Shown here piece by piece: positions 50,388 to 59,319 of a stretch of 64,000 nucleotides of DNA. The DNA comes from JBFHRE01 sp041746105 (GTDB lineage Bacteria; Actinomycetota; Acidimicrobiia; Spongiisociales; ZC4RG35). The stretch is from the NCBI GenBank assembly GCA_041746105.1, contig JBGTHP010000017.1:1-64000 (forward strand), given 5' to 3'. How positions within the stretch are numbered: the stretch's first letter is position 1; each line of letters starts with the position of its first letter. Position numbers and translations under genes: made by a program. The notes below the pieces were generated by a model. That model searched no databases. It was not told the origin of the DNA and saw nothing but the letters and a program-made list of their open reading frames with translations.

Positions 50388-52346
50388 ATGGCTACCGACA
50401 TCGGCGATCGGGTGTTCAACGCCCGCCCGGACACCATCGATTTTCGAGACCGGATATATCAACCGGCGCTGATCGAAGTTCCACCACGTCGCGACCTCGA
50501 CGAATACCGCCGCTACGGCGTTCCCGTGCTCGACCAGGGGACCGAAGGGGCATGTACCGGTTTTGGATTGGCCGCAGTCGCAAACTTTCTGTTGCGACGC
50601 CGGACGGTTGGTCCCGACGTCACCCCGATCAGCGCTCGGATGCTCTATGAGATGGCGCGAAGGTATGACGAATGGGAGAGCGAGGACTACGACGGGTCAA
50701 GCGCCCGCGGAGCCATGAAGGGATGGCACAAACACGGCGTCTGCTCAGCGGATCTATGGTCCTATCAGCCCGGAGTTCGCGGAGGTGGCCTGACCACCGA
50801 ACGCGTTGCCGACGCCGCGGTTCGCCCCTTGGGCGCCTACTACCGGGTGGAGCACGAGGAACTGGTGGCGATGCACGCCGCCCTCAACGAAGTCGAGATC
50901 CTCTATGCGACTGCGGTGGTACACGAGAACTGGCAGGAGCCGGGACCAGGAGCGGTGATCGAGCCAAGGACTCGGGAAACCAGGACCCTGGGTGGACACG
51001 CGTTCGCGATCGTCGGGTACGACCAACGGGGCTTCTGGATCCAGAATTCGTGGGGAGACGATTGGGGCCTGGACGGCTTTGCGCTTCTGACCTACGAGGA
51101 TTGGCTTTCTTCATCCTCTGATGTATGGGTCGCGCGATTGGGGGTCCCGGCAACGGTGGGAGGCGCAACCGAATCGGTCGACGATTTCACCGAGGTCGAT
51201 CAACCCCACGTCTACACCTTCGGAGATCTCCGGCCTCACGTGATCGTCATCGGCAACGACGGTGAACTCGCGTCGTCCGGCACCTACGCCACCACTCCAG
51301 CCGACTTGACCCAGATGGTGGAACGGTTTGATCAGACCACCAAGGCATGGTCGAAGCGACGTCTGGCGCTGGTGGCGCACGGAGGTCTCGTCTCCTCTTC
51401 GCAGGCGGTCAACCAGGCGGCACGGATGCGAACGCGTTTTCTCGACAACAAGATCTATCCGATTTTCTTCGTCTGGAATACCGACTGGCTCTCGACCCTC
51501 ACCAACATGCTGAGCGATCTATACAACCGTTGGAGTGCCGAAGCGCCTGCTGCCGGACCTCTCGACTTCCTCCTCGACCGGACCGACGACATGCTGGAGG
51601 CGGCGGCAAGAGGGACTCTCCTCGCAAAACAGGGCTGGTCAGAGATCAAGGAGAACGGTCTTCGCGCAACCACTCGGGCCCAAGGAGGCGGACGGCTTCT
51701 CGCCGACGCCCTCGCCGCCGTCCACCAGCGGGACCCATTCGAGATCCATCTGGTTGGCCACAGCGCGGGTTCGATCCTCCTCGCGCCCCTCGCCCAGTAT
51801 CTCGGTAGCGGGGGCCGGGCCGCCCTTGCCAAGCGGAAGGGTTTGGGTCTGGGCGTCGCCGGCGCGACCTTGTGGGCACCTGCGGCGACGATGGATCTGG
51901 CAGAGGAAACGTATTTGCCCTTGTTGGCGGCCAGAGATCTGGGCAAGTTGACGGTGTTTGCTCTCAGAGACAGCTTCGAGCGTGATGATGCCGCCGGGCC
52001 ATACCGCAAATCGATCCTCTATCTGGTTTCGAATGCGTTGGAGGAGCGGGCGAGGATCCCACTCGTCCGTCCCCACGGTGAGGAACTGTTGGGAATGGAA
52101 AAATTCCTCACCGAGCACGCGACCATTACAGGCCTGGTGAAGTCGAAAAAGATCGATCTCGTTTTTGGTCCGACCGAATCCGGCGCGCCGACGGCGAACA
52201 ACTCCCAGTCGAAGACGCACGTCGGCTACTCGGTCGACCAGGCCACCCACCTGGCCACCATCAGCCGCATACTCGGAACCTCGGGCGTGGAGCGTCAGCC
52301 AAACCGCTCGGCGATCCAGGCCCACGAAAAAGCCACTGCGGTTTAA
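50388..52346 (+). CDS. Papain-like (C1) peptidase fused to serine alpha/beta-hydrolase
   Basis: Two enzymes in one 652-residue chain without signal peptide or membrane segment. Residues about 15-250 are a C1 peptidase with Gln50 (oxyanion), nucleophile Cys56 in DQGTEGACTGFGL, His204 in GGHAFAIVGYD and Asn220 in IQNSWGDDWG, a complete papain-type set. Residues about 285-600 look like an alpha/beta-hydrolase with an ALVAHGGL strand-loop (327-334), a lipase-type elbow GHSAG with Ser459, and long helical insertions. The two activities on one chain suggest cleavage and deacylation of a common target. AGAAGGG precedes the ATG by eight bases. Targets and true role are unknown. Confidence 0.82.
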   Translation: MATDIGDRVFNARPDTIDFRDRIYQPALIEVPPRRDLDEYRRYGVPVLDQGTEGACTGFGLAAVANFLLRRRTVGPDVTPISARMLYEMARRYDEWESEDYDGSSARGAMKGWHKHGVCSADLWSYQPGVRGGGLTTERVADAAVRPLGAYYRVEHEELVAMHAALNEVEILYATAVVHENWQEPGPGAVIEPRTRETRTLGGHAFAIVGYDQRGFWIQNSWGDDWGLDGFALLTYEDWLSSSSDVWVARLGVPATVGGATESVDDFTEVDQPHVYTFGDLRPHVIVIGNDGELASSGTYATTPADLTQMVERFDQTTKAWSKRRLALVAHGGLVSSSQAVNQAARMRTRFLDNKIYPIFFVWNTDWLSTLTNMLSDLYNRWSAEAPAAGPLDFLLDRTDDMLEAAARGTLLAKQGWSEIKENGLRATTRAQGGGRLLADALAAVHQRDPFEIHLVGHSAGSILLAPLAQYLGSGGRAALAKRKGLGLGVAGATLWAPAATMDLAEETYLPLLAARDLGKLTVFALRDSFERDDAAGPYRKSILYLVSNALEERARIPLVRPHGEELLGMEKFLTEHATITGLVKSKKIDLVFGPTESGAPTANNSQSKTHVGYSVDQATHLATISRILGTSGVERQPNRSAIQAHEKATAV

Positions 52347-52409
52347 CTCTCGGTTGGTCATGCCCAGCGGTCGAACGACTGTCAGGGCTGAGCTGAGTAG
52401 CGTTCGACG

Positions 52410-53108
52410 ATGGATCGGACAAACGGTCACAACCAGTACGGCCAGCCCATCGGTTGGCGAGTGGATCCAGTTCTTCTGGACCGGCCGCCGTCAACCCCTA
52501 TGGAAGGCCGCTACTGCCTGGTGGTTCCACTGGAGTCGGCGAAACACGGGAGCGAACTGTACGAAGAGTTCTGCCTCGATCTCGACGGGACGGACTGGAC
52601 TTACCTCTCGTATGGGCCGTTTGGTTCCGAAGCAGAGTTCATCGACTGGGTTCGGGCCGTGGAACATCTCGACGATCCATTCTTTCTTGCCATCGTCGAT
52701 CGGACATCGGGCCGAACAATGGGGGTCGCCAGTTATCTCCGCATCGATCCGGCTTCGGCTTCGATCGAGGTGGGGCACATTCATTTCGGACAGAGCCTCC
52801 AACGGACTCCGGCGGCTACCGAGGCGATGTACCTGATGATGCGGTGGGTTTTCGAGAGCGGCTACCGGCGCTACGAATGGAAATGCGACGCCCTAAATGC
52901 ACCGTCGATGAAAGCTGCCGAGCGCCTCGGGTTCACACACGAGGGGATCTTCCGCCAGGCGACGATATACAAGGGCCGAAATCGTGACACCGCCTGGTTC
53001 TCGGTCATCGACTCAGATTGGCCGAGCCTTGCTGCAGGCTTCGAAAGGTGGCTCGCCCCTGGCAACTTCGACGACACCGGCCTACAGCGCTCCCCGCTGC
53101 ACAACTAG
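52410..53108 (+). CDS. GNAT acetyltransferase, RimJ/RimL-like
   Basis: 232-residue acetyl-CoA transferase with the RimJ/L pattern: VVPLESAKHGSELYEEFCLD, FFLAIVDRTSGRTMGVASYL, the AATEAMYLMMRWVFESGYRR helix and the NAPSMKAAERLGFTHEGIFR signature. The likely acceptor is an amine on a protein N-terminus or a small molecule. It lies 63 bases downstream of the C1 peptidase/hydrolase gene on the same strand and may be cotranscribed. It converges with the DUF2652 gene (30-base gap). Confidence 0.88.
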   Translation: MDRTNGHNQYGQPIGWRVDPVLLDRPPSTPMEGRYCLVVPLESAKHGSELYEEFCLDLDGTDWTYLSYGPFGSEAEFIDWVRAVEHLDDPFFLAIVDRTSGRTMGVASYLRIDPASASIEVGHIHFGQSLQRTPAATEAMYLMMRWVFESGYRRYEWKCDALNAPSMKAAERLGFTHEGIFRQATIYKGRNRDTAWFSVIDSDWPSLAAGFERWLAPGNFDDTGLQRSPLHN

Positions 53109-53138
53109 CCGGACCTTTGGGTTCTTGCATGACCGGAC

Positions 53139-54320
53139 TCAGTCGACGGCCGGAAGCGATTCCCGCAGATCATCGGCTACCGACGCCACAACGGCCTCCC
53201 CATCGGGAACCCAAGTCGACCCTCCCGCCGCCACCGAGGCCGCCACCGAGCGCACGTGTTCGCCGAATCGATCGAGGTCGGACTGCCCCGTCTCGGCCAT
53301 CGCCCGGAGCCAATCCTCGGCCATCAATCGACCTTCCGGTGTTCCGAACGCATGGCTGAAGGTCTGTGACAATCGGGTCCCTCCGTCGATGGGTGCCAGC
53401 CGATACTCGATGAGCATGAGCACGCCCTCCACCGAAACCGGCACTGTGAATTGAACAACGATCCGTTCGAATGGCCGCCACTCAAGAATGGTTTGGGGAT
53501 AGACCACATCTCCGTGATAACACTGATAAACGCTCTCCTCGCCCACTCTCCCACGAACCAGGTTGCCGATTACGGTTCGTGAGCCTCCCGCGAGCACATT
53601 GAAATGTTCTGGCTGAACGAGAAAATCCCAGATGGTCTCGGCCGGAAGCGCGATGTCGCTATGAAGATCTATCAAGATGTCGTCGCCTTCGAGCGCGATC
53701 CGAGTCAGGCTGCGTTTGCGATCCCATACCTCGTGCATGTCCTGTATCCAGACGGACACCTCGCCCACATGCTCGTATTCCTCTTGATGGGCCGCCATCG
53801 ACGTGGTCGCGTCCTCGAGTCCAAGCCGGCGAATCGCCGAGTCGGTGTACAAGGTGTAGGCGGCGACACCGGTCACCTCTGTCACCCGATTCTTCAGAAG
53901 ACGGTGCAACAGAATGACATCAGATCCAATAAGTTCGTCGTGGGCGTCGATCCGCTGGATGCCGAACACCCCGAAATGGACGAAAAACTTCAAGTCCAAT
54001 GAGGGTAGATTCCGACACGCGTTACACACACAAGTGGTATTGAGGACCATCAGGTCGATGGCCCGCCGGAAGGCCACATAGGTGTCTTCGATCATCTCGA
54101 GGAACGTCTGAGCCTGGACGAAGGTCGCACTCAGCCCGTAACTGATCACGGCGTCGCCGGCGAGACGTGAAATGACGAGAGGCGGTCGGGTGTGCTCGAT
54201 CAGGAGGTTCAACAGGGCGGTGAGGGCCTCCTGGGCGTGATCGAGTTCCGACCGGCTCAAATAGCTGGTGTAGCCGGTGATATCTGCGACGAGCAGGAAG
54301 CCCTTTTCGATGTTGGCCAT
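53139..54320 (-). CDS. DUF2652 (class III cyclase-like) plus SRPBCC protein
   Basis: 393 residues in two domains. The first (about 1-205) resembles class III nucleotidyl cyclases: Asp13 in VADITGYTSYL, Gly55-Asp56 in RLAGDAVISYG, and a cysteine group at 97, 99 and 102 in CVCNAC, a DUF2652 trait. The second (about 210-350) is an SRPBCC/START-like ligand-binding domain (LHSDIALPAETIWDFLVQPE). It could be a sensor or cyclase, but catalysis is unproven. ATG at 54320 is chosen over 54383, whose extra residues are unlike the family. Confidence 0.8.
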   Translation of the reverse strand: MANIEKGFLLVADITGYTSYLSRSELDHAQEALTALLNLLIEHTRPPLVISRLAGDAVISYGLSATFVQAQTFLEMIEDTYVAFRRAIDLMVLNTTCVCNACRNLPSLDLKFFVHFGVFGIQRIDAHDELIGSDVILLHRLLKNRVTEVTGVAAYTLYTDSAIRRLGLEDATTSMAAHQEEYEHVGEVSVWIQDMHEVWDRKRSLTRIALEGDDILIDLHSDIALPAETIWDFLVQPEHFNVLAGGSRTVIGNLVRGRVGEESVYQCYHGDVVYPQTILEWRPFERIVVQFTVPVSVEGVLMLIEYRLAPIDGGTRLSQTFSHAFGTPEGRLMAEDWLRAMAETGQSDLDRFGEHVRSVAASVAAGGSTWVPDGEAVVASVADDLRESLPAVD

Positions 54321-54798
54321 GGCGCCGGTCGACGCTACACCAAGCCCCACCCAAGTCAAGAGCCCGCATCCCGAAGCCCGCAAGATACTGAGTCACCTGC
54401 GATGGTCGGGCAAGCGGGCGAACACCAGCTCCGTGTTTTGCGCGCGACCGCGAGTTGACCTGCCCGACAATCAACACTCTCGCGGGCCGCAGGATCGAGA
54501 GCGTGATTGCCCGATTCGCTGCGCAACAGGGCCTCGCGAGTCAGATCCTGAGGTTGAGCGTCAAATGTTGAACACTTCCGTCGTTCAACCGACTATTACC
54601 AACCGGCTCGGACAACTCAAATCAGTTCGAAAAGGTACCGAAGCGATCACCCCATCTCGGACACGGTGGCGTTGGTTCTTGGCACTCCTCCTCCCCAAGT
54701 TGACGGGATGTGGCATATATATGTCTATCCGTCACCCGCGTGGTGGCGCCACGGGGGCCGCGCTGAATTGGCACTGCGGACGAGCACCAGGTCGAAGG
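54321..54798. other. Non-coding stretch with several inverted repeats
   Basis: No credible gene was found in these 478 bases, and the open frames lack recognisable features. It holds inverted repeats: AATCAACACTCTCG (54469-54482) with CGAGAGCGTGATT (54496-54508); GTTGAAC (54567-54573) with GTTCAAC (54583-54589); and the palindromes CATATATATG (54714-54723) and GTGGCGCCAC (54743-54752). Some may be operators or RNA hairpins; none was assigned. No tRNA-like fold was seen. Confidence 0.5.
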
Positions 54799-55185
54799 TC
54801 AAGCAGATCCCACGATCGTCAACAGGTCGAAGACAATTCCGATGCTGAGTAGCACCAGCACCACTCCGATGAAATTGGTGTAGGCCCAGCGTGGACGATG
54901 GTCGGCAATCCAGAAGCGACGAACCCCCGAGAGGCCCATGACGATGGCGATCGATGAGAGGGCAATACTGAGCGGGGCGCCGATCGTCTCGAACATGCCA
55001 ATTATGGGCGTCACGGCTGGGATCAGCAGATAGGTGATTGTGCAGCGGATGCCGGATAGCGCGAGCGCTGCGGTCGTCGACCTCCGAGCACCCACAATGG
55101 CGTTTTTGTCGACCACGTCGCCGATACGCAGAAGCTTGCGGATGAACCGCTCGGCGACTGCTTGGCGCAGATGTAGTTGGTGCAT
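54799..55185 (-). CDS. Hypothetical membrane protein, about 128 residues
   Basis: Three predicted transmembrane helices (near CTITYLLIPAVTPIIGMFE, LSIALSSIAIVMGLSGV and FIGVVLVLLSIGIVFDLLTI) follow a basic N-terminus (QAVAERFIRKLLRIGD). No family recognised. The start at ATG 55185 follows the hemY stop by four bases; ATG at 55203 would overlap hemY by 14 bases. It is the last gene of the haem run, though a haem-related role is only inference. Confidence 0.7.
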   Translation of the reverse strand: MHQLHLRQAVAERFIRKLLRIGDVVDKNAIVGARRSTTAALALSGIRCTITYLLIPAVTPIIGMFETIGAPLSIALSSIAIVMGLSGVRRFWIADHRPRWAYTNFIGVVLVLLSIGIVFDLLTIVGSA

Positions 55186-55189
55186 CGAA

Positions 55190-56635
55190 CTAGTCCGATC
55201 CACGATCGTTGTAACTCACCCGAACCCGCGCTGCTGCGTCCGAGTCAAGCGACGAAACCAAAGCGTCTGCCGCCCGCCGACCCGAATCGACGCATTCGTT
55301 GAGACCAATCCCGTGAAATGCGGCGCCGGCCAGGGCCAAGCCACGATGAGAGGAGAGGACGGACTCTGCTTTTTGTACACGCTCGACGTGGCCGAGCGTG
55401 TACTGATGAAGGCCACCTTCCCAAGAATGAACTCTCACCAGGACCGGCTGGGCGATGATGCCGATCAACGCCGCCAGCTCCTCCCGTACCTCTGCCTCCT
55501 GTCTTTCCGCACCAGCCCGGGCCAGTTCCTGACCGTGCCGGCCCCCGATGAATGCCCGCAGCATGGTGAACTGCGGGTCAGGCACCCGACCCTCCCATTT
55601 CTGGGAAAGGTAGGACACTCCCATGATCCGCCGTCGTGCCGCCGACGGCACAACGAACCCCGACCCGGACAATGCGGGAATGTCCCTTGTTCGGAAGACC
55701 AACGTGACGGTCGAGGTCGACACCTGGCGTATTTCGGCCAAGGCAGCTGCGGCCTCGGGGGCTATCTCCGTCAGAAGCGCTGCGCTCACCCGAGCCGGGG
55801 TGGCCAGCACCGCCCCCTGGGCCAGCAACTCATTGCCGTCGCTCAACCGGAGTCGGTAACCGCCGCCGCCCTCACGCGTGAGCCGGTTTACCGAAACCCC
55901 GGTTCTGACGTCGGCGTCACCCAGCCTTCCGACCAGTTCATCCACCATCTCGCCCATCCCACCAGCCAAGCTGGCGAAGTAGCTCACACCGTTCGGGACC
56001 GACCGCCGGGACGCTTCCGACCTGGCGGCGAGGATCAAGCTCCGATGCCGACTTTCCATCTCCAAGAAACGAGGAAAGCTGGCTCTCAGGCTCATCGACG
56101 CCGCTTCGGAGGCATGGATCCCCGCAATCAACGGCTCGGCGATGCGGTCGAGAATCTCGCGTCCGAGGCGCCGGACTACAAACGATTCGAGGCTCTCGTC
56201 CTCGTCGAAGCGGCTCCGGGGAATGACCAGGTCGGCCAGGACCCGTGCTTTGCCTTTCCAGGAGAGGAGTGATGAACGAAACAGGGGCCCCAGACGGGAG
56301 GGTGCCATGAGCAATAGACCGTCAGGCAGCGGATTGAGTTGGTCTTGCCACCAGACAAAAGATCCCCGGTGCTCTGGTCGGCTCGAGATCACGCGATTTG
56401 TCAGCCCTAGTTGATCCACAAGCTCCAAGACCGAACCTTTGTGGGCGACGAAGCTGTCGGGCCCGCATTCGATCAGGAACCCGTCGACATGTTCGGACAA
56501 GACCTTTCCACCCGGTCGAAACGACTCATCAACAACAGCCACGTTCACTTGGGCACGCTGTAGACGGTGGGCGGCCACCAGACCGGAGATCCCGCCGCCG
56601 ATTACGACGACTTCGACAGCAATCGGCTTGGTCAA
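55190..56635 (-). CDS. hemY: Coproporphyrinogen III oxidase (HemY/CgoX type)
   Basis: FAD-dependent oxidase that in Actinomycetota makes coproporphyrin III. The dinucleotide-binding motif VVIGGGISGLVAAHRLQRA opens the 481-residue protein. SFRPGGKVLSEHVDGFLIEC and GPDSFVAHKGSVLEL follow, with the C-terminal AGAAFHGIGLNECVDSGRRA FAD-binding segment. Its place next to hemH and hemQ supports the coproporphyrin branch over the protoporphyrin one. It is coupled to hemH by a four-base overlap. Confidence 0.94.
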   Translation of the reverse strand: MTKPIAVEVVVIGGGISGLVAAHRLQRAQVNVAVVDESFRPGGKVLSEHVDGFLIECGPDSFVAHKGSVLELVDQLGLTNRVISSRPEHRGSFVWWQDQLNPLPDGLLLMAPSRLGPLFRSSLLSWKGKARVLADLVIPRSRFDEDESLESFVVRRLGREILDRIAEPLIAGIHASEAASMSLRASFPRFLEMESRHRSLILAARSEASRRSVPNGVSYFASLAGGMGEMVDELVGRLGDADVRTGVSVNRLTREGGGGYRLRLSDGNELLAQGAVLATPARVSAALLTEIAPEAAAALAEIRQVSTSTVTLVFRTRDIPALSGSGFVVPSAARRRIMGVSYLSQKWEGRVPDPQFTMLRAFIGGRHGQELARAGAERQEAEVREELAALIGIIAQPVLVRVHSWEGGLHQYTLGHVERVQKAESVLSSHRGLALAGAAFHGIGLNECVDSGRRAADALVSSLDSDAAARVRVSYNDRGSD

Positions 56636-57546
56636 GCCAGGCCGACCGTGGTGAGGGCCAGATCAGCGAGGGTTGCGATTAGCCCCTCGTGCTCGTTGAG
56701 GCAGCGGCATCGGTAGAACTGGAGACCCAGGGCCTCGGCATGGGCCCTATGCTCGACGTCGTTGTCATAGAGTGTCTCGACGTGGTCGGAGATGAACCCT
56801 ATAGGGTCGACCATCACCGAAGTGACGCCTTCGGCGGCGAGGCGTTCCATCATCTGCTCCACGGACGGACCGAGCCAGGGTTCTCGAGCGGCCGCACTGA
56901 CACTTTGGTAGGCCAAATGCCAGTCACCCAGCCCGAGACGGCGGGCGACCTCAGTCGAGGTCTCGGCCAGCTGATCTGCGTAAGGATCGCCTTGATCGAT
57001 CATCCGCTCCGGAAGGCTATGGGCGGTGAAGATGACGCTGGTGCCGAGCGGCGCCTGATCGAGGGCCTCTTTCAGCATGCCGGCTAGCGCGTCCAGATAG
57101 CCTGTGGCCAGATTCCAATCTCGCGCCAGGTGCAACCTCGGACCGCGGCCATCAAGGGCACGGGCAACGGCAGCTTCGTACGCATCGGTCGACACCTCGC
57201 AGCGATAAGGGGCGAGGCTGATCACGATGACGTCTTCGACGCCACTGGCGAGGATTCGGGCCGCCGCCGCCTCGATGGTGGGTCGGGCGTGCAGCATGCC
57301 AACCTGAACCTCCAACTCGTATCCCCGTCGTTTGAGCTTTTCGCCGACAAGGAAAGCCTGACGCCGAGTGGTTGCTGGCAATGGCGAACCACCACCGATT
57401 GCCTGGTAACGGTTCACAACCGCCGGGACGACGTGGTCGGGTGGCGTCCGGCCCAGCACACTCGCCACGAATGGCGGAACCTCGTCGAGGTCCTCCGGAC
57501 CGCCAAAACCAACCAGAAGCACCATTTGGCGCCCTTGCTCACTCAC
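56632..57546 (-). CDS. hemH: Coproporphyrin III ferrochelatase
   Basis: Inserts iron into coproporphyrin III (CpfC activity). The 304-residue protein has MVLLVGFGGPEDLDEVPPFV, the metal-channel histidine in FTAHSLPERMI and the glutamate in DPIGFISDHVETLYD. Two C-terminal cysteines (YRCRC) may belong to an actinobacterial [2Fe-2S] site. The frame is open to 57612, but GTG at 57546 has AGGTGG four bases upstream, overlaps the hemQ stop by eight and fits the family start. Confidence 0.94.
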   Translation of the reverse strand: MSEQGRQMVLLVGFGGPEDLDEVPPFVASVLGRTPPDHVVPAVVNRYQAIGGGSPLPATTRRQAFLVGEKLKRRGYELEVQVGMLHARPTIEAAAARILASGVEDVIVISLAPYRCEVSTDAYEAAVARALDGRGPRLHLARDWNLATGYLDALAGMLKEALDQAPLGTSVIFTAHSLPERMIDQGDPYADQLAETSTEVARRLGLGDWHLAYQSVSAAAREPWLGPSVEQMMERLAAEGVTSVMVDPIGFISDHVETLYDNDVEHRAHAEALGLQFYRCRCLNEHEGLIATLADLALTTVGLA

Positions 57547-58291
57547 CGCGCCACCTGATGAGATCCGCGGGGAGCAGGCGCTGGCCAACGTAAAAGGGTC
57601 CGAAGTCGGCATAACGTGCGCTCACCTCGTCGAAACGCATCTCGTAGATGAGCTTCTTGAACTCGAGGGGATCGTCTGAGAAGAGGGTCACTCCCCATTC
57701 CCAGTCGTCGAGGCCGATCGAACCACTCACTATTTGGGTGATTCTCCCTGCGTACTGGCGACCGGTCCGCCCGTGCGCCCGCATCAGCTCAGCCCTCTGA
57801 CCAGCCGCCAACGAGTACCAGTTGTCCACTCCTTGCCGCTTCTTGCTCATCGGGTAGAAACAGACGTAAGTGCTGTGGGGTGGAATCTCGGGGTAGAGGC
57901 GGGATTGGATGTACGGGCTCTCTTCCACATTTGCAGCGGTGCCCTCTGGAGAACCGTGGCGACTGATCTCGACCACAGACAGATAGGACGTGGGCCGCGT
58001 GGTGTACGACGCCAGCATGGTCTGGTCGAAGGCCCTTTCCAGGTCGTGTAGTTCGCCCACGTCAGGCCGGAGATGGAGCATCAGCAGGTCGGCCTTGTGC
58101 CCGATCATGCTGTAGGTGATGCTGCGCCCGGCGGGTGCATCCTTCACAGATTCGGAGGAATCCAAGAAATCGGTGGCTTCCTCCAGCGCTTTCTCTCTCT
58201 CTGCGACAGACAGCCGATTCCAGACGGCGCGATCGATCCGCCGCAGGTCGTGAAGGACGAACCATCCCTCCAGGGTCTCGGGTGCGGTCAT
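57539..58291 (-). CDS. hemQ: Coproheme decarboxylase (chlorite-dismutase fold)
   Basis: Final step of the coproporphyrin-dependent haem route, converting coprohaem to haem b. The 250-residue protein shows the reactive trio spacing Tyr146-Met148-Lys150 in CFYPMSKKR and the axial His173 in MRAHGRTGR, equivalent to the Listeria enzyme's Tyr147/Met149/Lys151/His174. The frame is open to 58699, but ATG at 58291 overlaps the hemE stop by four bases and starts at MTAPETLEGWFVLHD, the usual N-terminus. Confidence 0.95.
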   Translation of the reverse strand: MTAPETLEGWFVLHDLRRIDRAVWNRLSVAEREKALEEATDFLDSSESVKDAPAGRSITYSMIGHKADLLMLHLRPDVGELHDLERAFDQTMLASYTTRPTSYLSVVEISRHGSPEGTAANVEESPYIQSRLYPEIPPHSTYVCFYPMSKKRQGVDNWYSLAAGQRAELMRAHGRTGRQYAGRITQIVSGSIGLDDWEWGVTLFSDDPLEFKKLIYEMRFDEVSARYADFGPFYVGQRLLPADLIRWRGE

Positions 58292-59319
58292 GGGACCACC
58301 GTCTTTCTCTCGGGAAGGGCGCCTGCGACGTTGCCTTTCCAGCTGACAATCGTCTCGACCATGGTTTCGACGTTCTCCACCGAACTGTCGGGCAACACCC
58401 CATGGCCGAGGTTGAAGATGTGGCCCGGGCGGCCCGCAGCCTCTTCGAGCACACTCAAGACCCCGCTCTGCACGGTCGCGGGATCGGATAGAAGAATTGC
58501 CGGGTCGAGGTTGCCCTGGATCGGGTGCCTTTCTCCAAGGCGCCGCCATGCCTCTCCAAGGGGAAGCCGCCAATCGACGCCATATGCTGTGGCCCCCACG
58601 AGGGGGAACTTGTCGAGGAGGTGAGCCGCTCCCGGCACGAAATATATCGACGGAACCCGGAGACCCTCCAGCACTTCGCGAGCGGCGGGGGCGGCCCAAC
58701 GTTCGAACTGGTCCCTCGAGAGAAGACCGGCCCAGCTGTCGAAGAGCTGTACTACCTGGGCTCCTGCATCGATCTGGGCGGTCAGGTAGGTCCTCATGGC
58801 GGAAGAGAGAACGGCGAGCGCGGAGGTCGGATCTTCGCCGTGGAAAGCACGCCGCAGGGCGCCGAAATGTTTCGAACCGCCGCCTTCGAGCAGATACGCG
58901 AGGAGGGTTACCGGACCACCGGCAAAGCCGATGGTGGTCACACCGGGATCAACCGATGCCCGCACCAAGCCGATGGTCTCGGCGACGAACTCGACCTTGG
59001 CAAGATCGAGCTCGCCCAGCCGAGCTACCTCGCCCAGACTGACCCGAGCCAGTTTGGGCCCGGGGTCGAAATCGACTGCAACTCCCATGGCGGTCAGAGG
59101 AGTCATGATGTCGGAGAAGACGATGGCGGCGTCGAGGGGAAACCGGCGGATCGGTTGGATGGTGATCTCGGCGGCCAATTTGGGTGTGCGCATCGCTTCT
59201 TCAAACGTGTAGCGGCGGCGCAATTCCCGGTATTCGGGGAGATAACGACCTGCCTGGCGCATGAACCAGATCGGAGGTCGGTCGAGTGGCTCGCGCTGCA
59301 GCGCTCGAATCATCCTCAT
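58288..59319 (-). CDS. hemE: Uroporphyrinogen decarboxylase
   Basis: Decarboxylates uroporphyrinogen III to coproporphyrinogen III. TIM-barrel protein of 343 residues with the signature PPIWFMRQAGRYLPEYRELR, FSDIMTPLTAMGVAVDFDPG and GNLDPAILL. ATG at 59319 overlaps the hemL stop by four bases; upstream residues of the long open frame are an antisense shadow. It feeds hemY. Confidence 0.96.
   Translation of the reverse strand: MRMIRALQREPLDRPPIWFMRQAGRYLPEYRELRRRYTFEEAMRTPKLAAEITIQPIRRFPLDAAIVFSDIMTPLTAMGVAVDFDPGPKLARVSLGEVARLGELDLAKVEFVAETIGLVRASVDPGVTTIGFAGGPVTLLAYLLEGGGSKHFGALRRAFHGEDPTSALAVLSSAMRTYLTAQIDAGAQVVQLFDSWAGLLSRDQFERWAAPAAREVLEGLRVPSIYFVPGAAHLLDKFPLVGATAYGVDWRLPLGEAWRRLGERHPIQGNLDPAILLSDPATVQSGVLSVLEEAAGRPGHIFNLGHGVLPDSSVENVETMVETIVSWKGNVAGALPERKTVVP

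Noticed and set aside
54277..54852. Plus-strand open frame of 191 codons over the non-coding island
   Set aside because: No ribosome-binding site, no recognisable domain, an odd Arg/Ser/Pro-rich composition, and overlap with two better-supported genes.
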